NCBI RefSeq assembly: GCF_047528295.1
Contig: NZ_CP180001.1
Location: 930,001-994,000, forward strand
From: Peptacetobacter sp900550335
GTDB lineage: Bacteria; Bacillota; Clostridia; Peptostreptococcales; Peptostreptococcaceae
Direction: 5' to 3'
Length of the DNA stretch: 64,000 nt
The notes beneath the pieces were generated by a model, which was not told the DNA's origin, searched no databases, and saw only the letters and a list, made by a program, of their open reading frames with translations. The position numbers and the translations under genes are program-made. This document shows, piece by piece, positions 15,930 to 23,933 of this stretch; position 1 is the stretch's first letter, and each line of letters opens with the position of its first letter.

Positions 15930-17000
15930 ATGAACGATAGAGTAAAAAAACTAAGAGATTTAATAGACGAATTAAACACAGAGGCTATTTTATTAAAAGG
16001 AAAAAACAATAAGAGATATGTCGGTGCACTTACAGGAAGCGGTGTATATGTACTTATAACAAAAGATTCAAAATATCAGATTTTAGACGGAAGATACATA
16101 GACGAAGCTGACAAAAAAACAACTGGATTTATTAAAAAAATTGTACCACAGGGTTCTTATATACCTAGCATACTAGAATTATTAGAAGAGCTAAATATAA
16201 AAAATCTCGCAATAGAAAGCCAGGCTATGACTATACAGGATTACATCCGGTTAAAAGAAGCAGGATTAGATCTTACTCTATTGACAAATGAACTTGGAAA
16301 AGCAAGAGCAATCAAATCAGATGATGAGATTGCTCTTATCAAAAAAGCATGCGAGATAACAGATGAAGTATTTAGTGAAGTTATTTCAGTAATAGAAGAA
16401 GGTATGACAGAGCTTGAGGTAGCAGCTCTACTTCAATACCATGCTCTTAAAAAAGGCGCAAGTGGAATGTCTTTTGAAACAATAGTTGTTTCAGGTGATA
16501 GAGGTGCAATGCCTCATGGAAGACCGACAACAAAAAAATTAAAAAGAAATGAAGCAATAACAATAGATTTTGGTGTTGTTTATGAAGGATACCAATCAGA
16601 TATGACTCGTACTATATCTATAGGAGAGCCTCCTGAAATTATTAAAAAAGTGTATGATGTTGTTTTAGAAGCTCAGACATCTGCAATTGCAGCTATTAAA
16701 GAAGGTGCAAAGGCAAGTGAAGTCGATAGCGTGGCTAGACAAATTATAGAAGAGCATGGATTTGGTGAATATTTCAACCATGGACTAGGACATGGAATAG
16801 GTCTAGGAGATGGTGAAGTTCCTACACTAAACCAGAGAAGTAAAGATATTCTAACAGAAGGAATGGTTATGTCTTGTGAGCCAGGAATTTATATACCTGA
16901 TGTAGGTGGAGTTAGAATAGAAGATGATGTTGTTATAATAGACGGAAAAGGTGTTTCGCTTAATAAAACAACTAAAGAATTTATAATATTGGGAGAGTAA
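15930..17000 (+). CDS. M24-family Xaa-Pro aminopeptidase/dipeptidase
   Basis: 356-aa pita-bread metallopeptidase that cleaves an amino acid from a following proline. Residues 1-130 form the creatinase-like N-domain; residues 135-356 form the catalytic domain with the five metal ligands in AITIDFG, YQSDMTRT, GLGHGIG, SCEPGIY and VRIEDDV. It starts 24 bases after the EIIC stop behind GAGAGG. It follows the PTS genes and precedes the malY homologue by five bases, so it belongs to the operon. The family is certain; calling it PepQ or PepP would be a guess. It could release amino acids from the peptide part of the imported compound. Confidence 0.92.
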   Translation: MNDRVKKLRDLIDELNTEAILLKGKNNKRYVGALTGSGVYVLITKDSKYQILDGRYIDEADKKTTGFIKKIVPQGSYIPSILELLEELNIKNLAIESQAMTIQDYIRLKEAGLDLTLLTNELGKARAIKSDDEIALIKKACEITDEVFSEVISVIEEGMTELEVAALLQYHALKKGASGMSFETIVVSGDRGAMPHGRPTTKKLKRNEAITIDFGVVYEGYQSDMTRTISIGEPPEIIKKVYDVVLEAQTSAIAAIKEGAKASEVDSVARQIIEEHGFGEYFNHGLGHGIGLGDGEVPTLNQRSKDILTEGMVMSCEPGIYIPDVGGVRIEDDVVIIDGKGVSLNKTTKEFIILGE

Positions 17001-17005
17001 TTAAT

Positions 17006-18193
17006 ATGGAATATAATTTTGACAAGGTAATAAACAGAAAAGAAGGTAACTGTAGAAAATGGAGTAACCATGTATTAAAAGAAAAATTTGGCTTAGGTGC
17101 AGATGCAATCCCTATGGATTTAGCGGATATAGATTTTGAATGCTCACCAGCTATAAAAGAAGCAATCGCTAAAAGAGCAGCGGTTGGAGATTACAGCTAT
17201 ACATTTGTAAGCGACGATTTCTACGATGCTGTAATAGATTGGAACAAAAGAAGATTCAATGTAGATATAGAAAAAGAATGGATAAAACTTACTTTTGGTA
17301 CAGTATCAACTCTTCATTATATAGTTCAGGCTTACACTAAGGAAGGAGAAGGGGTATTAATAAATACACCAGCTTACGATCCTTTTGCTGAAGCTGTAGA
17401 AAACAACAACAGACAGTTATACTGCAGTCCATTAAAATTAGTGGACAATAGATATTATTTAGATTTTGAAGATATGGAAGAACAGATGAAATCTAATAAT
17501 ATAAAAGTATTTATCTTCTGTAGTCCACAGAATCCATCTGGACGTATATGGACAAAGGATGAGCTATATAGAGTGTCAGAATTATGTCTAAAATATAATG
17601 TACTTTTAGTATGTGATGAAATACATAGAGATATAGTATTTGATAGAAGTCAATTTACATCTTTATGGAATGCACATCCTGAAATACATGAAAACAGTAT
17701 AGTATGTGTTTCACCTAATAAAGGATTTAACTTAGGTGGACTTAAAACTTCTTACGTTGTAATAAGAAACAAAGAAGTAAGAGAAACTTTATTAACTAGA
17801 TTAAAAAGCAACTCAATAACTTCTCCAAACGTATTTGCTGTACCTGCTATAGTAGCGGCTTATAATGACAGTGAAGAGTGGTTAGATCAGATGACTGCAT
17901 ATGTTGCAGGAAACTTCGAGATAGTTTACGACTTTTTCGAAAAAAATATGCCTAAAGCAAAAGTTATGAAATCTGAATCATCTTTCCTAGCTTGGATAGA
18001 TGTTAGAGAAATATTTGCAAATGAAGAAGAAATGAGAGACTTCTTTATAAAGGCTAATCTAACTATGGTAGTTGGAAGTTATTTTGTACGGGACGGAGAA
18101 GGATTCGTAAGAATCAATATCGGATGCCCAAGAGCTACATTAAATGAAGCTTTAAATAGAATTAAAAATACATATGAAGAACTATTTTGTTAG
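17006..18193 (+). CDS. malY: MalY/PatB-type PLP-dependent C-S beta-lyase
   Basis: Fold-type I PLP enzyme of 395 aa. The Schiff-base lysine is K239 in SPNKGFNLGG. Other cofactor residues are N176 in SPQNPSGR, D204 in CDEIH, and the C-terminal arginine in GFVRINIGCP. The MalY/PatB subgroup cleaves cystathionine, cysteine S-conjugates and related thioethers to pyruvate, ammonia and a thiol. ATG 17006 is five bases beyond the M24 stop, and a strong terminator follows at 18209. Inference: the operon may import a thioether-linked sugar-cysteine or glycopeptide and split the C-S bond. Simple cystathionine beta-lyase or aminotransferase roles are possible. Confidence 0.88.
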   Translation: MEYNFDKVINRKEGNCRKWSNHVLKEKFGLGADAIPMDLADIDFECSPAIKEAIAKRAAVGDYSYTFVSDDFYDAVIDWNKRRFNVDIEKEWIKLTFGTVSTLHYIVQAYTKEGEGVLINTPAYDPFAEAVENNNRQLYCSPLKLVDNRYYLDFEDMEEQMKSNNIKVFIFCSPQNPSGRIWTKDELYRVSELCLKYNVLLVCDEIHRDIVFDRSQFTSLWNAHPEIHENSIVCVSPNKGFNLGGLKTSYVVIRNKEVRETLLTRLKSNSITSPNVFAVPAIVAAYNDSEEWLDQMTAYVAGNFEIVYDFFEKNMPKAKVMKSESSFLAWIDVREIFANEEEMRDFFIKANLTMVVGSYFVRDGEGFVRINIGCPRATLNEALNRIKNTYEELFC

Positions 18194-18208
18194 TTCCAGA
18201 TAATCCCT

Positions 18209-18241
18209 AAGACCATTGCAGTAATGCGGTGGTCTTTTTTT
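18209..18241 (+). terminator. Rho-independent terminator of the PTS-peptidase operon
   Basis: AAGACCATTGCA pairs with TGCGGTGGTCTT, followed by a seven-T run. Confidence 0.85.
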
Positions 18242-19045
18242 GTGTGTTTAGTTTTTTGTATTTTTGTATTTAGTTTTTTTGTATTTAGAAAACTCGAGTT
18301 TTACTGGTAGGTTTCTTTTTCTTGGGACAAAGTAAGTAATTTGAAGTAAAGTAAATTATTTGAAGTTAAATAAAAAACATTAGCAAATGCATAATAATAT
18401 AGATATACAATCAGTAATAAATAAAAATTATTAGTGGGAATTATCTGAATAGTTTAAAACCTATTTTTAAAAAGAAAAAGAAATAAATTCTTAAAAAATA
18501 AAAGTTAAAAAATTATCTATAATGATGAGAAAACATTTGTATACACTCTTATAAATAGATAGATATATCTAAAAAGAATATGAATTGTATACAAAAGATT
18601 AAGAATTATAATAGAAATTAATGTAAATTATCGTGATTGATAAAAAAATAGCTAAAAAAATAAAAGAAGTAAAATTCAAAAAAAGAATAATAATATATAA
18701 ACAACTTGCAAAAAGTAGTAAGTTGTATATACTGATTCAATCTTGGATACTTCAAATAGTTTCAAAAAAAATCAAAGTTGAAATTACAGTTTTTCAAAAC
18801 CATGATAAATCTGAAAGTATAGCTTTAAAAAGAAAGTGTTTAAATTTCAATAAAATTAAGTAAAAAATAATAAAATGAAAGAGCTAGAAATAAAAATTTT
18901 ACACAAAAAATTATTATCTAGGTAAAAAATGGAAAACGTATTCAAAATAAATTCAAAACGATAGAAAGAGAAAATGATTATGCAAAATAAGTTAGAAAAT
19001 TGAAGAATAGTCAAAAAAACAATTCAAAAAAGTGACTTTATCAAA
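18242..19045. other. Long AT-rich gap without a supported gene
   Basis: It contains a 14-base palindrome AAAACTCGAGTTTT near 18290. It also holds a 76-codon frame (18633-18863) of lysine/isoleucine-rich low complexity with no ribosome site, which I do not accept as a gene. Nothing else recognisable. Confidence 0.5.
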
Positions 19046-19074
19046 TTGACAAAATCGTAAAATAAAAATATAAT
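19046..19074 (+). promoter_or_regulatory. Promoter of the V-ATPase operon
   Basis: Perfect TTGACA (19046-19051), 17-base spacer and perfect TATAAT (19069-19074). An unusually strong consensus promoter, fitting high expression of the operon. Confidence 0.85.
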
Positions 19075-19137
19075 AAATATAATCTAAGAATATTATAAAA
19101 AAGTTTGGCCAATTTCAAAAAGACAGGTGGTGAAGAG

Positions 19138-19467
19138 ATGTCATCTATTGAATTAATAAAAGTTATCAATGAAGCAGAAGAACAGGCCGATAAAATTAAA
19201 AAAGATGGAGTTCAGGAAGCGAAACAAATCGTAGCTGATGCGAATAAAAGAGCATCACAGTTAATACTTGAGGCAGAAGATAAGGCCGATGCTGAATACA
19301 ATTTAGCAATAAGTAAGGCTGAGGCTGAAGCAGGAAAAGTATATGATGATATTATTGAACAAACATCAGAAAAGAGCAGAGTGATTTTATCAGAAGCTGA
19401 AAAAAACATTCAAGCTGGAGTAAAGGTTGTTCTAGAAAGGATTGTGAAGTCTAATGTCAATAGTTAA
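19138..19467 (+). CDS. ntpF: V-type ATP synthase subunit H (peripheral stalk, NtpF-like)
   Basis: A roughly 109-aa all-helical, glutamate/alanine/lysine-rich coiled-coil protein. Subunits of this type pair with subunit E to form the peripheral stalks that hold the catalytic head still. ATG 19138 (MSSIELIK) follows AGGTGGTG by about five bases; an upstream TTG at 19105 lacks a ribosome site. It is first in the operon and overlaps the start of ntpI by 14 bases. Called from composition, length and position in the ntp operon rather than from catalytic motifs. Confidence 0.85.
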   Translation: MSSIELIKVINEAEEQADKIKKDGVQEAKQIVADANKRASQLILEAEDKADAEYNLAISKAEAEAGKVYDDIIEQTSEKSRVILSEAEKNIQAGVKVVLERIVKSNVNS

Positions 19468-21439
19468 GATGAAAAAACTTTCTGTCATAGGACTGAGCAA
19501 CAACAAAGAAGAGCTTATAAAACATTTAATGGATCTTGGGGTAGTTGAATTAAGTGCACAGGATCAAAAGCTTCTCGATGAAGAGTGGGCTAATATAGTT
19601 GTAAAAGACGGCAACGAAGATGAAGTTAGCAGAATAGATGCTGAGCTTCAGAAGATTTCAACAGTGCTTGAAACACTTAACCAGTACGATAAATCTAAAC
19701 GGCCTCTTATAAAGACTAGAAGAGCTATTACAAAGAGAGAATTCAAAAAGGTTATGGAGGATAAGGAAAGTATCCAAAATACTGTAGAAGAGGTTTATAA
19801 GCTTTATAATAGTCTTGTGAATCTGAAAGGACAAGAAAACAAAATAGAAACTAATATGGTTTCATTAAAACCATGGCTTTCTTATGACATACCTGTTGAA
19901 TTGAGGGAAACAGATAGTACCGAAATTATGATGGGTGTTGTTCCTAGTGTAACAGAGATAGAAGCTATGAGAGCTGCTGTAGAAGAAGCTACAGATAGAA
20001 CAGTATTTAGACTTATCGGAAGCGATGCAGATCAACATTACTTATCTATAATAGCTCTAAAAGATGATATTGAACTTGTTTTAGATTGTGTTAGACAGTT
20101 TGGATTTAACAAGGTTACATTCTCAAACATGTTTGGAACACCTGTTGAAATAACAGGAAATTATGAGAAAGAACTTGCAGAAATTGCAAAAGAAAAAGAA
20201 GTAGTAGAATCAAGTATAGCTTCTATGACAGGAGAAATCAAAAAAGTAGAATGCTTATATGACGATGCAGTAATAGAAAAAGACAGAAATCAGATAAGAA
20301 ATAGGCTTTTAAAAACAGAAGCTTCTTTCTATTTTGACGGATATATGCCAGCAGCGGCAGAAAAAAGTGTTCAGAAAGTGCTAGATGCTAATGAATGTTA
20401 TTATGAATTTAATGAAATTCCAGAAGGAGAAGAGGCACCAGTATTATTACACAATAAAGGAGCTGTTTATCCTTTCGAAGCAATAACAAATCTTTACGCA
20501 TTACCTGAATATACAGAAATAGACCCTACAAAATGGTTAGCACCTTTCTACTTTATATTCTTTGGTATGATGCTTAGTGATGCAGCATACGGAATAATAA
20601 TGGCAGTTGGATGCTTCATAATATCTAAGAAATTCAGACTAGAGGGAATGATGAAAAAACTTATAAATATGTTCTTCTGGTGTGGTATTTCAACTGCAAT
20701 ATGGGGTGCACTATTTGGTGGTTGGTTTGGAGATTTACCAACAGTTGCAGCAAAGACATTCTTCGGAATAGACAACTTTGTAATCAAGCCACTTTGGTTT
20801 AACCCAGTAAATGACCCTATGAAATTATTAATATTCTCATTCATACTAGGTGGTATACATTTATTCCTAGGTATGGGAATACAGGCATACATGCTTATAA
20901 AAGAGGGTAAACCTTTCGATGCATTATGCGATATAGGTTTCTGGTACATACTTTTAATAGGTTTAGTTCTATTTGGAGTAGGCGGAAAGATAGGGCCAAC
21001 AGTTGCCACAATAGGTAAGTATATGACTATTGTAGGTGTACTTGGACTTCTTCTAACAGGAGGAAGAAAGAAAAAAGGAATATTCGGAAAGATTACAGGC
21101 GGTTTAGGAAGCTTATACAATATAACTTCTTATTTAGCTGATATTCTTTCATACTCAAGACTTCTTGCTCTAGGTCTTGCCACTGGAGTTATAGCTCAGG
21201 TTATAAATACAATGGGAAGCTTAGCAGGCGGAGGAATAAAAGGATCTATATTATTAATAATAGTTGCTGTGTTTGGACACTTATTCAACTTAGCAATAAA
21301 TGCATTAGGAAGTTTCGTTCACGCCAGTAGACTACAGTACGTTGAATTCTTCGGTAAATTCTATAAAGGCGGAGGAACAGCGTTTGAACCATTTGATAAA
21401 AAGACAAAATATGTCGACATAGTTAAGGAGGAAGATTAA
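19454..21439 (+). CDS. ntpI: V-type ATP synthase subunit I (a-subunit)
   Basis: Membrane stator subunit that carries the two ion half-channels against the rotor ring. 661 aa: a soluble N-terminal arm (about 1-345) and a C-terminal part with about seven to eight membrane spans. The essential arginine is R569 in SYSRLLALGLA; the conserved end HASRLQYVEFFGKFYKGGG is present. Its start overlaps the ntpF end and it stops one base before ntpK, so translation is probably coupled. It works with the Na+-type K ring. Confidence 0.93.
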   Translation: MSIVKMKKLSVIGLSNNKEELIKHLMDLGVVELSAQDQKLLDEEWANIVVKDGNEDEVSRIDAELQKISTVLETLNQYDKSKRPLIKTRRAITKREFKKVMEDKESIQNTVEEVYKLYNSLVNLKGQENKIETNMVSLKPWLSYDIPVELRETDSTEIMMGVVPSVTEIEAMRAAVEEATDRTVFRLIGSDADQHYLSIIALKDDIELVLDCVRQFGFNKVTFSNMFGTPVEITGNYEKELAEIAKEKEVVESSIASMTGEIKKVECLYDDAVIEKDRNQIRNRLLKTEASFYFDGYMPAAAEKSVQKVLDANECYYEFNEIPEGEEAPVLLHNKGAVYPFEAITNLYALPEYTEIDPTKWLAPFYFIFFGMMLSDAAYGIIMAVGCFIISKKFRLEGMMKKLINMFFWCGISTAIWGALFGGWFGDLPTVAAKTFFGIDNFVIKPLWFNPVNDPMKLLIFSFILGGIHLFLGMGIQAYMLIKEGKPFDALCDIGFWYILLIGLVLFGVGGKIGPTVATIGKYMTIVGVLGLLLTGGRKKKGIFGKITGGLGSLYNITSYLADILSYSRLLALGLATGVIAQVINTMGSLAGGGIKGSILLIIVAVFGHLFNLAINALGSFVHASRLQYVEFFGKFYKGGGTAFEPFDKKTKYVDIVKEED

Positions 21440-21440
21440 T

Positions 21441-21914
21441 ATGTCAATCGGTACAATGTTAGCAATTTTAGGAGCATCATTAGCAGCAATAGCAGGTATA
21501 GGAAGTGCGATAGGTGTAGGTATAGCTGGGGAAGCAGCAGCAGGAGTAGTAGCAGAAGACCCTAAAAAATTCGGTCAGACACTAATCATGCAGGCTCTAC
21601 CAGGTACTCAGGGTATATATGGATTATTAATAGCTTTCATCATAATGCTTAAAATAGGTCTTATGGGTGGAAGTGGAATAGCAGATTTAACAGTTGCACA
21701 GGGTGCAGCAATATTAGCAGCAGCAGCACCTATAGGAATAGTTGGTGTATTCTCAGCTATAGCTCAGGGTAAAGCAGCAGCAGCTGGTATAATGCTTATA
21801 GCTAGAAAACCAGAAGAATTAGCAAAAGGTATGATATATGCAGCAATGGTTGAAACATATGCCGTATTAGCATTACTAGTATCTTTCTTAATGTTAAACG
21901 CAATAGCTTTATAA
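21441..21914 (+). CDS. ntpK: V-type ATP synthase subunit K (rotor ring), Na+-type
   Basis: 157-aa proteolipid made of two fused c-type hairpins (four membrane helices). The second hairpin carries the ion-binding glutamate E138 in MVETYAV. The Na+ ligands known from E. hirae NtpK are all there: T56 and Q57 in PGTQGIYG and Q109 in AIAQGK. The first hairpin lacks its own carboxylate, also as in E. hirae. This points to Na+ rather than H+ coupling. The AAGGAGG site lies in the end of ntpI. Stoichiometry of the ring cannot be told from sequence. Confidence 0.93.
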   Translation: MSIGTMLAILGASLAAIAGIGSAIGVGIAGEAAAGVVAEDPKKFGQTLIMQALPGTQGIYGLLIAFIIMLKIGLMGGSGIADLTVAQGAAILAAAAPIGIVGVFSAIAQGKAAAAGIMLIARKPEELAKGMIYAAMVETYAVLALLVSFLMLNAIAL

Positions 21915-21947
21915 TAACAACAGTAACAGTTTAAGGATGTGGATATA

Positions 21948-22523
21948 ATGAGTATTGAAAAAATAACAGAAAAAATACTTTCTGAAGCTCAGGGATATGC
22001 AGATGATGCTGTTGCTGAAGCAAGAAAACAGGAAGAAGAAATATTAGCTAAGGCACAGGCCGATGCAGATAAAATACTTTTAAATGTCCAGAACAAAATA
22101 AAAGCTGAATCAGAAAAAGTATTCAGCAGAAGAAATTCACTTGCTCAGCTTGAAACAAGAAAAATGCTTCTAAAAGCTAAACAGGATGCTGTTAATGAAT
22201 GTTTTGAAAGAGCAGTTAATGAAGTCCACAACATGGACACAGAAAAATATATAGAGTTTCTAGCAGATACTTTATCTGACATAGGTGTTAAATGTGGAGA
22301 AGTTCTTTTCAATGCTAAAGACGCTGAAGCTGTTGGAGAAAAGGTAATTGTTCTGGCAAATGAAAAAGGAAATGATTTTTGTTTATCAAATAAAACAATA
22401 AATGCTAGTGGAGGATTCAAAGTTGTAGCAGGGAAAGTTGAAATAACAGCTACAATAGAATCTATAATTGAAGATATAAAAGAAGAAATAACACCTGATG
22501 TGGTAAAGGCATTGTTCGAATAA
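21948..22523 (+). CDS. ntpE: V-type ATP synthase subunit E (peripheral stalk)
   Basis: 191-aa protein with a long charged N-terminal helix (about 1-90, QEEEILAKAQADADKIL) and a globular C-terminal domain, as in the E subunits that cap the peripheral stalk and touch NtpB. ATG 21948 has AAGGATG about nine bases upstream; the GTG at 21939 overlaps that site and is less likely. Lies 33 bases after ntpK in the operon. Confidence 0.9.
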   Translation: MSIEKITEKILSEAQGYADDAVAEARKQEEEILAKAQADADKILLNVQNKIKAESEKVFSRRNSLAQLETRKMLLKAKQDAVNECFERAVNEVHNMDTEKYIEFLADTLSDIGVKCGEVLFNAKDAEAVGEKVIVLANEKGNDFCLSNKTINASGGFKVVAGKVEITATIESIIEDIKEEITPDVVKALFE

Positions 22524-22562
22524 TACAAGGCTTATCCACTTTAAGAAAGGGGATTGATTGAT

Positions 22563-23570
22563 TTGGCAAAGATTAACGATAGAGATTACGTATTTGCCAC
22601 TGCCTGTGTAAGAAGCGGAGAAAAAAATATGCTTAGCCACGATAAAATCGAAAAAATGGTTGAAAGTAAAAGTCCGGAAGAAGCATTAAAGGTACTTACA
22701 GAAATGGAGTATGGAGGAGCTATTCAGGATGTTAAACCACAAGATTTTGAAGTGCTTTTAACACGGGAACACAAAAGAACTTACGAATTCGTTAAATCGA
22801 TAGTTCACGATCCTGAGTACTTTAACATATTTTTATATCAGTCAGATTACCATAATATAAAAGTTATATTAAAAGCAGAATTTTTAGGAACAGACCCTGA
22901 ACCATTCTTTATGGGAAGTGGAAGTATAGATACTAAAGATCTTGTAAATATGGTAAGAGAAAGAGATTTTGTTGGAATGTCTACAGAGATGAAGGATGCT
23001 ATAGAAGAGGTTCTAGACGTATTCGGAAGAACTAAAGATCCTCAGCAGGTAGATATAATCCTAGATAAAGCATGCTATAAAGATATGATAAGACTTGCGG
23101 ATAAATCAGAAAATGCATATTTAAAAGGATATGTAAAACTTCTAATAGATACTATTAATTTAAGAATATTTGTCAGAATGAGAAGAATGAATAAGTCTTG
23201 GGACTTCTTCTCAAAAGTGTTTATAGAAGGTGGAAATATAACAGAAAAATTCTTTATAGGTGGATACGATGAACAGCTTGAATCATTCGCTGAGAAATTA
23301 GTTTCTTACGGATTATCAGATGTTCTTGCTGAAAGTATCCCAATGCTTAAAGAAAATGGCAGTTTCACAATGCTTGAAAAATTATGTGATAATCGTTTGA
23401 TGGAATATGTAAAAGATTCAAGATATAAATCTTTTGGAATAGAAGCTATAGTAGGCTACATACTAGCTAAAGAAAATGAAATAAAAGCAGCTAGAATAAT
23501 AATGGCTGGTAAATTAGCTGGACTTCCATCAGATAGAATAAGAGAAAGGCTGAGAGTAAGTTATGTATAG
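22563..23570 (+). CDS. ntpC: V-type ATP synthase subunit C (central rotor socket)
   Basis: A roughly 335-aa helical protein, the d/C-type subunit that sits on the rotor ring and holds the central shaft (subunits D and F). Typical opening (INDRDYVFATACVRS) and ending (GKLAGLPSDRIRERLR). Of two in-frame TTG codons, that at 22563 is about ten bases from AAAGGGG, whereas the one at 22554 touches it. Its stop overlaps the start of ntpG by eight bases. Confidence 0.9.
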   Translation: MAKINDRDYVFATACVRSGEKNMLSHDKIEKMVESKSPEEALKVLTEMEYGGAIQDVKPQDFEVLLTREHKRTYEFVKSIVHDPEYFNIFLYQSDYHNIKVILKAEFLGTDPEPFFMGSGSIDTKDLVNMVRERDFVGMSTEMKDAIEEVLDVFGRTKDPQQVDIILDKACYKDMIRLADKSENAYLKGYVKLLIDTINLRIFVRMRRMNKSWDFFSKVFIEGGNITEKFFIGGYDEQLESFAEKLVSYGLSDVLAESIPMLKENGSFTMLEKLCDNRLMEYVKDSRYKSFGIEAIVGYILAKENEIKAARIIMAGKLAGLPSDRIRERLRVSYV

Positions 23571-23886
23571 AATAGGAGTAATAGGTGACAGAGATAGTGT
23601 AGTAGGATTCAAAGCTGTTGGACTAGATACATACCCTTGTATGAACTCAGACGAAGCTAAAAAAATTCTACACGAACTTGTAACTGAAGAGAATTTCGCT
23701 ATTATCTACATAACAGAAGGTCTATGCAAAGATATGATCGAAGAAATAGACAGCTATAAATCACTAATAACACCAGCTATTATCCCGATACCAGGAGTTG
23801 ACGGAAGCCTAGGAATAGGAATAGCAGGAGTTAAAAAGAATGTAGAAAAAGCAGTTGGAGCTGATATTCTTTTCGGAGATAAGTAA
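23563..23886 (+). CDS. ntpG: V-type ATP synthase subunit F (NtpG)
   Basis: 107-aa Rossmann-like small shaft subunit with IGVIGDRDSVVGFKAVGLD at the N-terminus and the PIPGVDGSLGIGIAGVKKN end seen in the family. Overlaps ntpC by eight bases. With subunit D it forms the rotating shaft and modulates ATP hydrolysis. Confidence 0.92.
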   Translation: MYRIGVIGDRDSVVGFKAVGLDTYPCMNSDEAKKILHELVTEENFAIIYITEGLCKDMIEEIDSYKSLITPAIIPIPGVDGSLGIGIAGVKKNVEKAVGADILFGDK

Positions 23887-23933
23887 GAAAACAAATTATT
23901 AATTTTATTAATATAGAAAGAAACGGTGATAAA

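Noticed and set aside
18633..18863. 76-codon lysine/isoleucine-rich frame
   Set aside because: No Shine-Dalgarno sequence, low complexity, and it lies in homopolymer-rich DNA where long frames arise by chance.
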